A stretch of 54,370 nucleotides of DNA from Eubacterium_B sp034180045 (GTDB lineage Bacteria; Bacillota; Clostridia; Peptostreptococcales; Anaerovoracaceae), in assembly GCA_034180045.1 (NCBI GenBank), contig JAXFOY010000027.1, positions 1 to 54,370 of the forward strand. Reading direction: 5' to 3'. Below the pieces are notes generated by a model, which worked only from the letters and a program-made list of their open reading frames with translations, did no database searches and had not been told where the DNA came from. Within the stretch, counting starts at the first letter, position 1; the number at the start of each line of letters is the position of its first letter. Below, in pieces: positions 34,018 to 43,179 of the stretch. A program made the position numbers and the translations under genes.

Positions 34018-34928
34018 CATTAACTCAAATAAACTATGTAATTAAAATTGCTGAATGCGGCTCCATGAATAAGGCTGCGGAACAGTTGTACGTAGCTCAG
34101 CCGTCGCTTACAGGAGCGATTAGGGAGCTTGAGAAAGAACTTGGATTTGCCGTTTTTTACAGAAGTGCAAAAGGAGTGAGATTGACACCTGACGGTGTTG
34201 AATTTCTACTGTATGCAAAGGAAGTAAGCAGCAGTTATGAGGCGCTTAAAGAAAAGTTCGGTGAGGGTGCAAAGTTAAAAAAGAAGTTTGGCGTTTCCAC
34301 TCAACATTATTCATTTGCCGTCAAAGCCTTCGTCGAAATGGTAAAGTCATTTGATACAGCAGAGTATGAATTTGCAATAAGAGAAACTCAAACAAGCTCT
34401 GTTATTTCAGATGTTGCAAACCTGAGAAGTGAGATAGGTATTTTATATTTGAGCGATTTTAATCGCAATGCTCTGGTGAAAATTTTCAATTCATCAAACA
34501 TAGTTTTCCATAAGCTGATAGACTGTGATGCCTTTGTCTACCTTTGGAAAGGTCACCCGCTTGCAAAAGAGGAGTTCATCAATTTCAATCAGTTGTCGGA
34601 TTATCCGTGCCTATCGTTTGAGCAGGGAGATAACAGTTCGTTCTATTTTGCCGAAGAAATTTTGACAACAAATGAGTACCCTCGCACGATTAAAGCGAAC
34701 GACCGCGCCACCATGCTGAATTTAATGATAGGACTTAACGGATATACGCTCTGCTCGGGCATAATTTGCGAAGAGTTGAATGGAGACGATTACATAGCGG
34801 TTCCATATAGGGACGAGTTAAACCCGAACAGCGTGATGGAAATCGGCTACATAAACAAAAAAGGGATAAGCCTCAGCCAAATGGGGGAAAAGTACCTGGA
34901 TAACTTAAGAGATTATCTGGGCATTTGA
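34014..34928 (+). CDS. LysR-family transcriptional regulator
   Basis: A 304-residue regulator. The N-terminal winged helix-turn-helix (about 1-60: INYVIKIAECGSMNKAAEQLYVAQ-type) is followed by a linker helix and a periplasmic-binding-like effector domain. Its effector is unknown. The ATGA overlap with the AI-2E family gene places both in one operon, so it may control that transporter. A divergent target is not available because the next gene converges from the other strand. Confidence 0.92.
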   Translation: MTLTQINYVIKIAECGSMNKAAEQLYVAQPSLTGAIRELEKELGFAVFYRSAKGVRLTPDGVEFLLYAKEVSSSYEALKEKFGEGAKLKKKFGVSTQHYSFAVKAFVEMVKSFDTAEYEFAIRETQTSSVISDVANLRSEIGILYLSDFNRNALVKIFNSSNIVFHKLIDCDAFVYLWKGHPLAKEEFINFNQLSDYPCLSFEQGDNSSFYFAEEILTTNEYPRTIKANDRATMLNLMIGLNGYTLCSGIICEELNGDDYIAVPYRDELNPNSVMEIGYINKKGISLSQMGEKYLDNLRDYLGI

Positions 34929-34967
34929 TTACTCTCAAAATGAAATATAAAAATCGAGACAAAATAT

Positions 34968-34998
34968 AAAAATCCCCGTGGTTGCCACGGGGATTTTT
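34968..34998. terminator. Bidirectional terminator between LysR and hydrogenase genes
   Basis: A perfect 14-bp stem (34968-34981 with 34985-34998), TTG loop, GC-rich core and A5/T5 flanks on both sides. It serves the convergent genes ending at 34928 and 35010. Confidence 0.92.
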
Positions 34999-35009
34999 GG
35001 TAGTAAAGA

Positions 35010-36554
35010 CTACTTACTTGTTTTGTCCGGTTTTGAAATTTCGCCTTCCTTAATCATCTTAAGGTATCCGGTGTATTCACTGTCAAGCGGATTCTCATAC
35101 GGTGCTTCTTTGTTTGATTTTGCAACGGCGTGATTTCCCTTTGTTAGAGAAACCATGGTGCCTGCACCGCCAACACATCCGCCGGGACATCCCATACCTT
35201 CCAGCAGGTATCCGTCATACTTACCGCTTTTGGCAGCTTGTAACAGTTTTCTGCAATTTGCAAGTCCTTCGGCATTGACTATATTTACTTCTTTTTCCGG
35301 TTCAAGCCTTGAAATTACCTGCACAACAGCGTTTGCAACTCCGCCGCTTACGGCAAAATTTCTGCCTGCGGAACTTCCCGGAGAGTGCTCGTTTTCATCG
35401 ACGACAGCTTTGCGCGGGTCTATATTTTTGGCATCAAACATACCTATAACTTCTTCAAATGTGAGAACAAAGTCTACATAAGGTCTTATATCGTCTCTGG
35501 TAGCTTCTATCTTCTTTGCCGCACATGGACCTATGAAAGCAACTTTACAGCCGGGATGCTGTTCTTTTAATACCATACCGGTCAGTGTCATAGGTGTCAG
35601 TGCCATAGAAATACAGTCTGTAAGTTCAGGGAACAGCTTTTGTGCCATGCCTGACCACGATGGGCAACATGAGGTTGCAAGGAAAGGAAGTTCTGACGGA
35701 ACATTTTCGAGATAGTCATGCGCTTCCTGTATTGTACAAAGGTCGGCACCTACGGCAACATCAAGCACATCGGTAAAACCGAGCTCTTTCAGTGCAACCT
35801 TAAGTTTTTCCATGGTTATGCCACTGCCGAATTGTCCTGCCACAGCCGGAGCTACAGCTGCATAAATAGGGGTTTCGCTCTTGATTGCCAATATTGTCTG
35901 GAAAAGCTGTCCTTTGTCAACTATTGCTCCGAAAGGGCAATGAGTCAAGCACATTCCGCAGCCTACACACTTATCTTCATCAATATCGGCGCGACCGTAT
36001 TCATCGGTACCGATTGCATCCATTCCGCAGACAGCGGCACAAGGTCTTTCCATTTTGATGATTGCATTGTACGGGCATGCGGTTACACACCTTCCGCACT
36101 TGATGCATTTATCCTGATCTATCAGAGACTTGCCGTTTACAATATCAACAGCATCCTTAGAACAGACTTCAGTACAAGGATGAGCAACGCAGCCCTGGCA
36201 CATATCGCTTACCTTGATAAGCTTTTCAGGGCAAAGGTTACATGCAAACTTTATAATGTTTATCAGCGGAGCTTTGTAATAGCTCTCACCTTTAGCAATT
36301 TCGTCGATTCCCGTAGCGATTGAGATATGTTCTCTTGCCGGCTGAACATCAAGTCCGAGAGCGGCGCGAAGTCTTTCGCCAAGGATTGCTCTCTCCAGAA
36401 AAATACTTTCTCTATATGAAGCTATTTCTCCCGGTAAAATTTCAAAAGGAATTTCTACGATTTCGCTTATGTCACGATCTTCGTATGCCATTTTGGCTAC
36501 AGCTGAAAAAACCTGACGGCGCAAATTATTTACTCTTGTATATATGTCACGCAT
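35010..36554 (-). CDS. Monomeric [FeFe] hydrogenase (group B-like)
   Basis: A 514-residue cytosolic iron hydrogenase. Ferredoxin-like Cys clusters lie at about residues 119-131 (CQGCVAHPCTEVC), 150-161 (CIKCGRCVTACP) and 196-207 (CVGCGMCLTHCP). The H-cluster motifs are TSCCPSW (295-301), GPCAAKK (342-348) and EGMGCPGGC (452-460). The second motif has Gly instead of Met before Pro-Cys. The layout fits the putative group B hydrogenases of anaerobes. It would couple ferredoxin to proton reduction. The start at 36554 is favoured by GGAGGT nine bases upstream; the frame continues 12 codons further. No HydEFG maturation genes are in the window. Confidence 0.9.
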   Translation of the reverse strand: MRDIYTRVNNLRRQVFSAVAKMAYEDRDISEIVEIPFEILPGEIASYRESIFLERAILGERLRAALGLDVQPAREHISIATGIDEIAKGESYYKAPLINIIKFACNLCPEKLIKVSDMCQGCVAHPCTEVCSKDAVDIVNGKSLIDQDKCIKCGRCVTACPYNAIIKMERPCAAVCGMDAIGTDEYGRADIDEDKCVGCGMCLTHCPFGAIVDKGQLFQTILAIKSETPIYAAVAPAVAGQFGSGITMEKLKVALKELGFTDVLDVAVGADLCTIQEAHDYLENVPSELPFLATSCCPSWSGMAQKLFPELTDCISMALTPMTLTGMVLKEQHPGCKVAFIGPCAAKKIEATRDDIRPYVDFVLTFEEVIGMFDAKNIDPRKAVVDENEHSPGSSAGRNFAVSGGVANAVVQVISRLEPEKEVNIVNAEGLANCRKLLQAAKSGKYDGYLLEGMGCPGGCVGGAGTMVSLTKGNHAVAKSNKEAPYENPLDSEYTGYLKMIKEGEISKPDKTSK

Positions 36555-36653
36555 ATTATAAAAACCTCCATTGCATAATGAATACAGCAATACAAATCAG
36601 TAATCTTAAATCTAGAATATCATACTATATTTTTATCATCTTTGGAACCCCAT

Positions 36654-36682
36654 TTTATATAATTTTGATAGGAAATTAACAA
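36654..36682 (-). promoter_or_regulatory. Candidate promoter of the hydrogenase gene
   Basis: On the minus strand, TTGTTA (36682-36677), a 17-base spacer and TATAAA (36659-36654). It would give a leader of about 95 bases before the start at 36554. Confidence 0.5.
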
Positions 36683-36693
36683 TTTTATTTAAC

Positions 36694-36719
36694 AAAAAAA
36701 AGAGCAGATAAATCTGCTC
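36694..36719 (-). terminator. Terminator of the F-type ATP synthase operon
   Basis: On the minus strand, GAGCAGAT and ATCTGCTC (36719-36702) form an 8-bp stem with a tight loop, followed by about eight T (complement of the A-run 36694-36701). It lies 45 bp after the epsilon stop. Confidence 0.85.
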
Positions 36720-36763
36720 AAATTGTTTGATTTTAGAATGTAGTTCCGGAAGGGAATCGCTCA

Positions 36764-37042
36764 TCATATTTTGATTTCTTCTGCTAACGGTGAGAATATG
36801 ACTATTCCTTCTTTGTCTATGCTCATATAGCCGCGCGGTATGGAAAACCGCATTGTTTTAACGGAATCCCCGCTTTGTTCATTTACGGTAATTTTGCCGT
36901 TTTCAATTCGTCTTAGGATGTCGCAATGCTGTGGCAAGAAACCTTCCTGTCCGCTGGTATCTTTGAGCGTAAGCGATACAACTTGATTGGAATAGATTAT
37001 TTTCTTATCGGTTTTTATTTCTAATAAAGTAGTATTAGGCAT
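36764..37042 (-). CDS. atpC: F-type ATP synthase subunit epsilon, lacking the C-terminal domain
   Basis: A 92-residue protein covering only the N-terminal beta-sandwich. It has the conserved EGFLPQHCDIL (about residues 33-43) and IPRGYMSIDKEGIVIFS near the end. Usual bacterial epsilon subunits have 130-140 residues with a C-terminal helical hairpin that can inhibit ATP hydrolysis; that hairpin is absent. The start overlaps the beta stop by eight bases. It still can join gamma to the c ring. Confidence 0.88.
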   Translation of the reverse strand: MPNTTLLEIKTDKKIIYSNQVVSLTLKDTSGQEGFLPQHCDILRRIENGKITVNEQSGDSVKTMRFSIPRGYMSIDKEGIVIFSPLAEEIKI

Positions 37043-38435
37043 TTTCTTTTTCGTACCTTTCTACAACTTCTTCAATACCGCCGGCAAATAAAAACATCGA
37101 CTCAGGTATGTGGTCATGCTTTCCGTCGAGAATTTCACGGAATCCCCTGATAGTGCTTGCCAAAGGCACGTATTTGCCTTTCATGCCGGTAAATTGCTCC
37201 GCTACAGCAAATGGCTGAGATAAGAATCTTTGCAATCTGCGTGCTCTGGCAACTACGAGTTTATCTTCATCTGAAAGCTCATCCATACCGAGTATTGCTA
37301 TTATGTCCTGAAGATCTCTATATTTCTGCAATACCGCCTGAACATCTCGCGCGGTTTGATAATGCTCGTCGCCGAGGATAAGCGGATCCATAATTCTGGA
37401 TGTGGACTCAAGCGGGTCGACAGCGGGGTAGATTCCCAGCTCCGTTATAGCTCTGGACAATACGGTCGTAGCATCAAGATGAGCAAAGGTGGTAGCAGGG
37501 GCCGGGTCGGTCAAATCATCCGCAGGCACATAAACCGCCTGGACAGATGTTATGGAGCCTCGCGTAGTCGATGTAATTCTCTCCTGAAGTGCGCCCATTT
37601 CGGTAGCGAGAGTAGGTTGATAACCTACCGCCGAAGGAACACGGCCAAGCAAAGCGGAAACCTCCGAGCCCGCCTGTGTAAATCGGAAAATATTGTCTAT
37701 GAACAAAAGAACATCTTGATGTTCACTGTCACGGAAATATTCCGCCATAGTAAGTCCCGTCAGAGCAACTCTCATTCTGGCACCGGGCGGCTCGTTCATC
37801 TGCCCAAAGACCATAGCCGTCTTGTCGATTACTCCCGATTCCTGCATCTCGTTGTACAAGTCGTTACCTTCACGTGTTCTTTCGCCAACTCCCGCAAATA
37901 CGGAGATACCTCCGTGTTCTTTTGCTATGTTGTTGATAAGTTCTTGGATAAGGACGGTTTTACCTACACCCGCACCCCCGAAGAGTCCTACTTTTCCGCC
38001 TTTTGTATACGGGGCAAGCAAATCTATGACTTTTATGCCCGTTTCGTAGATGGAAGATGAAGTGTCCTGTTCGGAATACTTTGGTGCGGGAGCATGAATA
38101 GGCATTTTGGGAGCGTGATCGAGCGCTATTCGATTATCAATAGGCTCGCCCAATACGTTAAACAATCTGCCTAAAACATCTTTTCCCACAGGCACCTGAA
38201 TAGGAGCGCCTGTATCATAAGCCTTGATACCGCGCTTCATGCCGTCTGTTGACGAAAGGGCGATACAGCGAGCCTCATCAGCACCTATGTGCTGTGCAAC
38301 TTCAGCGACGATTACACGTTCGCCCATTTCTATTTTGATTGCATTCAGCAATTCAGGCATTTCGCTTTCTTCAAATTTGATGTCGATTACCGGTCCGATA
38401 ATCTGTTGTACAATTCCTATATTCAAGTTATTCAC
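37035..38435 (-). CDS. atpD: F-type ATP synthase subunit beta
   Basis: A 466-residue catalytic subunit of full length. The Walker A loop is GGAGVGKT (153-160), then GERTREGNDLY with the catalytic Glu, and LLFIDNIFRFTQAGSEVSALLGR for Walker B. It makes or hydrolyses ATP with alpha. The start is a GTG overlapping the gamma stop (GTGA), so it is coupled to gamma translation. Confidence 0.97.
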   Translation of the reverse strand: MNNLNIGIVQQIIGPVIDIKFEESEMPELLNAIKIEMGERVIVAEVAQHIGADEARCIALSSTDGMKRGIKAYDTGAPIQVPVGKDVLGRLFNVLGEPIDNRIALDHAPKMPIHAPAPKYSEQDTSSSIYETGIKVIDLLAPYTKGGKVGLFGGAGVGKTVLIQELINNIAKEHGGISVFAGVGERTREGNDLYNEMQESGVIDKTAMVFGQMNEPPGARMRVALTGLTMAEYFRDSEHQDVLLFIDNIFRFTQAGSEVSALLGRVPSAVGYQPTLATEMGALQERITSTTRGSITSVQAVYVPADDLTDPAPATTFAHLDATTVLSRAITELGIYPAVDPLESTSRIMDPLILGDEHYQTARDVQAVLQKYRDLQDIIAILGMDELSDEDKLVVARARRLQRFLSQPFAVAEQFTGMKGKYVPLASTIRGFREILDGKHDHIPESMFLFAGGIEEVVERYEKENA

Positions 38436-39331
38436 CTATTTTTCTTGAGTTTATTTTGTAACTTTTGTGATTCACTGCCTGCAATAATCTCGATGATTTC
38501 GTTGGTAATAGCATTTTGACGTGCTCTGTGATATTGAATCGAAAGCGATTCGAGCATTTCTTTGGCATTATCATTTGCATTTTTCATAGCTATACGCCTT
38601 GCGGCATGTTCACACAGCGTTGCTTCTGTAATGCATCTGAAAATCCGCATAGCCAGATATGAGTCTGCCAGTCCGTCAAAAAAATCCGTTTCGGCACTGT
38701 ATTCCAAAAGCCCCAAATCATTAATTTCGGAGTCGTTTACCGCCGGAGATGCAAGAGGAAAAATCTGCTTGGTCTCGGTATCAAAGGCGATGGAATTCCT
38801 GTATTTTGCGTATATGATTTTTATGCAGGAAACCTGTTCTTTGCGGTATAGATTAAGTATCTTAGTAGAAAGCTGCTCAATTTCGTCATAGGTATGTTCA
38901 TCTGCGGCTGCCGAATAAAATTTTGACAAGCTCTCTTGCTCAAATATTTTGAAATCACTGCGTAAGCAAAAGTCATAGCCCTTGCCGCCTATAGGTGCGA
39001 AAATTGTGGTTTCGGCATTATTTGAAGCAGAAGCGTATTTATTTAATGTGGCGTTGTAACTGCCGCAAAGTCCTTTGCTTGCCGTGATTAGAATACATAT
39101 TTCATCCTTAGCGACCGGAGCGTCAAAGTAAACCTCCGGAGTATTTTCGTCACAGCTTAGAATTTTGTTAAATCGTGATATAAGCGGCTCAATGTGCTTG
39201 GAAACATAATTAAAGCGATAAGTTGCCTGCTTGAGCTTTGCGGCCGAGACCAGCTTCATTGCACCGGTGATTTTTTCAGTGCTGCCAACACTCTTCATGC
39301 GGCGCTTAATTGCTTGCATTTGCTCAGCCAA
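38432..39331 (-). CDS. atpG: F-type ATP synthase subunit gamma
   Basis: A 299-residue central shaft. The N-terminal helix (IKRRMKSVGSTEKITGAMKLV) and C-terminal helix (AMKNANDNAKEMLESLSIQYHRARQNAITNEI-type) are conserved, and the middle has ITASKGLCGSYN. The start appears to be TTG at 39331, overlapping the alpha stop by eight bases, with an AAGG-rich site upstream. Confidence 0.95.
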   Translation of the reverse strand: MAEQMQAIKRRMKSVGSTEKITGAMKLVSAAKLKQATYRFNYVSKHIEPLISRFNKILSCDENTPEVYFDAPVAKDEICILITASKGLCGSYNATLNKYASASNNAETTIFAPIGGKGYDFCLRSDFKIFEQESLSKFYSAAADEHTYDEIEQLSTKILNLYRKEQVSCIKIIYAKYRNSIAFDTETKQIFPLASPAVNDSEINDLGLLEYSAETDFFDGLADSYLAMRIFRCITEATLCEHAARRIAMKNANDNAKEMLESLSIQYHRARQNAITNEIIEIIAGSESQKLQNKLKKNR

Positions 39332-40838
39332 CGTAATTACCTTCTTCCTTGCATTCGTTTATACCGCGAATCAACAAATCTTCATTCCTTGCGGAAAGTG
39401 TCCCGGTTTCTGAAATACCCTGTGAAACTTCAGGATAACGCGTTGACATCAGTTCGTAAAGTGCCGCCTCAAAGTCCGCAATTTTATCCGTTTTGACTCC
39501 GTTGAGATGTCCGTTTACAGCCGCGTATACAATCATAATTTGATTCTCCACCGAAACAGGTGCATACTGAACCTGTTTGAGTATTTCCATCAGCTGTTTG
39601 CCGCTCTCCAAACGATTTTTGGTATCCGCATCGATGTCGGAGCCGAATTGAGAGAAACTTTGAAGCTCTCGGTACTGAGCAAGCATCAGCTTTATGGTTC
39701 CGGAAACCTTTTTCATCGCTTTAATCTGGGCACTTCCGCCTACACGCGAGACGGATATGCCGGCGTTAACAGCAGGTCTTTGACCTGAGAAAAAAAGTTC
39801 GTTTTCGAGAAATATCTGACCGTCGGTGATAGATATTACATTTGTAGGAATATATGCGGAAACATCTCCTGCCTGGGTTTCAATAATCGGAAGGGCGGTG
39901 ATTGAACCGCCGCCGAGTTCATCGGACAGTTTCGCGGAACGCTCGAGCAATCTGCTGTGCAGATAGAATACGTCTCCGGGATATGCTTCGCGTCCAGGAG
40001 GTCTGCGAAGAAGCAGGGACATCGCTCTGTAGGCAACGGCATGTTTGGACAAATCGTCATAAACTATCAAAACATCCTTGCCCTGATACATAAAGTACTC
40101 CGCAATTGCACAACCGGCGTATGGCGCTATGTATTGAAGAGGAGCAACATCGCTTGCCGTAGCTGAGACGATGATGGAATAAGGCATTGCATCATGTTCT
40201 TCAAGCGTCTTTGCAAGCTGAGCAACAGTCGATTTTCTTTGTCCTATGGCAACATATATGCAAATTACATCCTTGCCTTTTTGGTTGATAATGGTATCTA
40301 TTGCTATTGCCGTTTTTCCTGTTTGTCTATCGCCTATGATAAGTTCTCTTTGTCCTTTGCCGATGGGAATCATCGTATCTATTGCTTTGATACCCGTCTG
40401 CAAGGGTTGATATACCGAACGTCTTTGCAGCACACCCGGTGCATCGTTTTCGATAGGGCGACTATGCGTACAATCTATAAGCCCTTTACCGTCTATAGCG
40501 TTTCCGAGCGGATCTATTACTCTTCCGAGAAGTTCTTCTCCTACAGAAACTTCCATTACTCTTCCTGTAGGCCTGACTATATCACCTTCTTTGATACCTC
40601 TGTCGCCGCCTATGATTACAGCCCCGACGCTGAGTTCTTCAAGATTCATAGCCATGCCGTACTTGCGATTTGGAAACTCCAGCAGCTCACCTGCCACGCA
40701 GGACTGAAGCCCGTCTATATGTGCAACTCCATCTCCGACTTCGATAACCTGACCGAAGTCAGTGATTTCTAGTTCTGTCGAAAAACTGTCAATTTTTTCT
40801 TTTAGATTGCTGACAATTTCTTCCGTGTTTATTTTCAT
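39324..40838 (-). CDS. atpA: F-type ATP synthase subunit alpha
   Basis: A 504-residue non-catalytic nucleotide-binding subunit. The Walker A loop is GDRQTGKT (169-176), with DVLIVYDDLSKHAVAYRAMSLLLRRPPGRE-type region and the arginine finger in ISVSRVGGSAQ (about residues 360-370). ATG with AGGAGA upstream. Full length for the family. Confidence 0.97.
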   Translation of the reverse strand: MKINTEEIVSNLKEKIDSFSTELEITDFGQVIEVGDGVAHIDGLQSCVAGELLEFPNRKYGMAMNLEELSVGAVIIGGDRGIKEGDIVRPTGRVMEVSVGEELLGRVIDPLGNAIDGKGLIDCTHSRPIENDAPGVLQRRSVYQPLQTGIKAIDTMIPIGKGQRELIIGDRQTGKTAIAIDTIINQKGKDVICIYVAIGQRKSTVAQLAKTLEEHDAMPYSIIVSATASDVAPLQYIAPYAGCAIAEYFMYQGKDVLIVYDDLSKHAVAYRAMSLLLRRPPGREAYPGDVFYLHSRLLERSAKLSDELGGGSITALPIIETQAGDVSAYIPTNVISITDGQIFLENELFFSGQRPAVNAGISVSRVGGSAQIKAMKKVSGTIKLMLAQYRELQSFSQFGSDIDADTKNRLESGKQLMEILKQVQYAPVSVENQIMIVYAAVNGHLNGVKTDKIADFEAALYELMSTRYPEVSQGISETGTLSARNEDLLIRGINECKEEGNYVG

Positions 40839-40851
40839 GCTGATTCTCCTA

Positions 40852-41316
40852 TTAACCGGAAATTGTATCGTCTGTCAAATGTAAACGCATATCTTCCATG
40901 CGCTTGCGAATGGACGCATCAATTAGTTTGCCATCAATAGAAATGATAAAGCCGCCGAGGATTTTTTCATCTACCTGATTTATAAGTTCACAATTTTTTT
41001 TAAGAAGATGTGATGTCTGTTCTTCCATCCTATGAATTACGTCAGACTCAAGAGGAACAACCGAATAAACAATACCGCTAAGCTTTTCATCTTCATGCTT
41101 GTCGAAAAGACGAAGTCCTTCGCTCAAAGCCTCGATAAAAGCGTACATTTCTTTTTGCTCTCGCAAGGTGCGTCTTTCTAAGGCATAGGCGTGAAGATCA
41201 CGGTATTGTCCTTGAGTTTCCTTTATAAGCTTACCTAATTCGTGCAAGCTGTTTGAAGCTCTGTCGAGCTGTTCGCAGATGGCATCTAATTCTCTATGCT
41301 TTGTTTTCTGTTCCAC
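40852..41316 (-). CDS. atpH: F-type ATP synthase subunit delta
   Basis: A 154-residue stator subunit, slightly shorter than the usual 175-180. The C-terminal segment DEKILGGFIISIDGKLIDASIRKRMEDM-type pattern is diagnostic of the family. The start is GTG at 41316 inside the end of the b gene (23-bp overlap). It sits in the canonical b-delta-alpha order. Confidence 0.9.
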   Translation of the reverse strand: MEQKTKHRELDAICEQLDRASNSLHELGKLIKETQGQYRDLHAYALERRTLREQKEMYAFIEALSEGLRLFDKHEDEKLSGIVYSVVPLESDVIHRMEEQTSHLLKKNCELINQVDEKILGGFIISIDGKLIDASIRKRMEDMRLHLTDDTISG

Positions 41317-41821
41317 TATTTGCCTCTGATTTGATAATTATTTCATCTATGATTGAAGCATGTGCATCGGCATCAAGCTTCTGTTCTAATATTTTTTCGG
41401 CAACCTGAATAGCAAGTTCACCAACTTCATTGTGGATTTCTCTCTTTGCTGCCGCTTTTTCTCTTTCGATTTGAACCTTAGACTCGTTACGCATCTGAAT
41501 GACCTCCTTGCGTGCCTCTTCTATAACCGAGTCCGCTTGAGTCCTGGCTGCTTCCATTGCATCTGCAATGATTATTCTCTTTTCTTTTTCGGCTTCTGCA
41601 AGCTTTGTGTTATATTTTTCGAGCTTGTCTAAGGCCTCTTTCTCTGTTTCTTCAGCCTTTCTGAAGCTTTCCTCAACCTGCTGCCTTCTTTCTTCCATGA
41701 ATTTTCTCACCTTTTCAAAGAAGAAGCGCTTTAGAATCAGTATGAGAACTAAAACTGTAATTATTGAAAATATAAGATTCCAGTTGATAGCGAGTAAGTC
41801 TTGGTGTTTGTTTATATCCAA
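41294..41821 (-). CDS. atpF: F-type ATP synthase subunit b
   Basis: A 175-residue peripheral stalk protein. One N-terminal membrane helix (about 11-30) is followed by a long charged coiled coil with the Ala/Glu/Lys periodicity of b subunits. The start is TTG at 41821 with GGAGG eight bases upstream. Confidence 0.93.
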   Translation of the reverse strand: MDINKHQDLLAINWNLIFSIITVLVLILILKRFFFEKVRKFMEERRQQVEESFRKAEETEKEALDKLEKYNTKLAEAEKEKRIIIADAMEAARTQADSVIEEARKEVIQMRNESKVQIEREKAAAKREIHNEVGELAIQVAEKILEQKLDADAHASIIDEIIIKSEANSGTENKA

Positions 41822-41847
41822 AATTTATGCCTCCTTCGGGGACTTAG

Positions 41848-42063
41848 TTAGATTTTGTTGCTTAGGATGATTGCAATTACAAAGGTCAGGATGCCGATAG
41901 TCTCCATAAGCGCCATACCTACAATCATAGCTGTCTGAATTTTACTTGTAGCTTCAGGCTGTCTTGAAATTCCTTCCAATCCCTTGCTAAGTCCTATACC
42001 CTGTCCAAGCCCTATACCAAGTGCTGCAAGACCCATTGCAAGTCCTATTCCGATAATTCCCAT
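41848..42063 (-). CDS. atpE: F-type ATP synthase subunit c, sodium-type
   Basis: A 71-residue two-helix proteolipid. The polar loop SRQPEA is at 33-38. The ion site has Gln21 in helix 1 (GLGQGIGL), and Glu54 with Thr55 in helix 2 (MALMETIGIL). These align with Gln32, Glu65 and Ser66 of the sodium-binding Ilyobacter tartaricus c ring. A Gln plus a hydroxyl residue after Glu marks sodium-coupled rings, with Thr in place of Ser here. Coupling ion is inferred, not shown. AGGAGG precedes the ATG. Confidence 0.95.
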   Translation of the reverse strand: MGIIGIGLAMGLAALGIGLGQGIGLSKGLEGISRQPEATSKIQTAMIVGMALMETIGILTFVIAIILSNKI

Positions 42064-42074
42064 TAATTTTCCTC

Positions 42075-42821
42075 CTAGAGATGCTCTTTATTATTTTTTT
42101 CACTTACAACAGCGGTCACCTTAACAGCTGCGGTAAGATTTATAACGGTTAAAATTGTAAATATAAAGGTTTGAATTGCCGGTTCCGCAATATCGAACAC
42201 TGCGTTTAGGGGCAAGACTGTAACTGCGCGCAAAAACGGCACATCTGTAATCAAAGCACTCAGCTTTGTCATAAGGTGCATCCAAAGCTCAACGATTATA
42301 TATCCACCCAAAATATTTCCGAAAATACGTAAACCGAGGGAAATAGGCAAGGACAGCTCTTCTAAAATTTTAAGAGGAAACATAAATATGTAAGGTTCAC
42401 ACATATGTTTAATCTTGCCTTTTATGCCATGTGCCTTGGTGGAATTGAAAAGAATCATAACCATTGTCATAATCGATAGAGCAAAGGCTACATTTAGATC
42501 GGCAGTTATAGGTCTTACTCCGAAAAGACCTAGTGAACTTGCACAAAATACAAAAGCGAAAAGCGTACCGACATACGGAGCAAAGGTTAAATTATTCCTG
42601 CCCATATGCTTTTCCGTGAAATTGTAAACCCAATCCACAATAAATTCTGCAAAAATTTGTTTGCCGCGCGGGACTTTTTCGAGCCTGCTGCCCAGCCAAA
42701 TGCCAAGTACGGCAAGAAATACGGCAATTAAGATTCCGAATAAAGTGCTTTCGGTGATGAAGAGTTTGCCGTCGCCAAAACTGAATATTATTCTGGCACC
42801 TAATTCATCGATGTTTAACAA
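42075..42821 (-). CDS. atpB: F-type ATP synthase subunit a
   Basis: A membrane protein of about 248 residues with five to six helices. The helix with the essential arginine reads ISLGLRIFGNILGGYIIVEL. It forms the ion half-channels against the c ring. The open frame reaches 42851, but AGGAGG lies at 42830-42835 inside that frame, eight bases before a TTG at 42821, so TTG is the probable start. It overlaps the end of the AtpI-like gene. Confidence 0.93.
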   Translation of the reverse strand: MLNIDELGARIIFSFGDGKLFITESTLFGILIAVFLAVLGIWLGSRLEKVPRGKQIFAEFIVDWVYNFTEKHMGRNNLTFAPYVGTLFAFVFCASSLGLFGVRPITADLNVAFALSIMTMVMILFNSTKAHGIKGKIKHMCEPYIFMFPLKILEELSLPISLGLRIFGNILGGYIIVELWMHLMTKLSALITDVPFLRAVTVLPLNAVFDIAEPAIQTFIFTILTVINLTAAVKVTAVVSEKNNKEHL

Positions 42822-43179
42822 AACAAAGGCCTCCTTTTTTTCCATATACAATTAAGATAGCAAAGCTAAGTCCTATAATTGTAACGGCGTAGAGTAACGC
42901 GGATTGAATGCTTATGTGTGCGCAAATCCATGCACCCCCAAAATATATAAGCATCCTGAAGATTAAAAACTGTACGGCAATAAAATGGTTAATGCCAAGC
43001 AGTATACGGATGGCGATAACCAAAAGAACCCAGTTTATGAGTACGATAATATATCCAATTAATATGCCCATTAGTCTATAATATGGATTTGACGAAATTA
43101 TCAAACAAATCATAGCGCAGATGAAGCAATATAGGTTAAATGTTAAAAACATACCCAGGTTCTTACGATTATTATTCAT
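42805..43179 (-). CDS. atpI: AtpI-like small membrane protein, first gene of the F-ATPase operon
   Basis: A 124-residue protein with four predicted membrane helices, immediately upstream of and overlapping atpB. Position, size and hydrophobicity fit the UncI/AtpI family, which assists c-ring assembly or magnesium supply. Sequence motifs in this family are weak, so the call leans on context. No strong ribosome site precedes the ATG. Confidence 0.7.
   Translation of the reverse strand: MNNNRKNLGMFLTFNLYCFICAMICLIISSNPYYRLMGILIGYIIVLINWVLLVIAIRILLGINHFIAVQFLIFRMLIYFGGAWICAHISIQSALLYAVTIIGLSFAILIVYGKKGGLCFVKHR

Noticed and set aside
37356..38060. 234-residue plus-strand frame opposite atpD
   Set aside because: It is the complement of a highly conserved gene; Ser/Arg/Cys-rich composition is typical of an antisense shadow.
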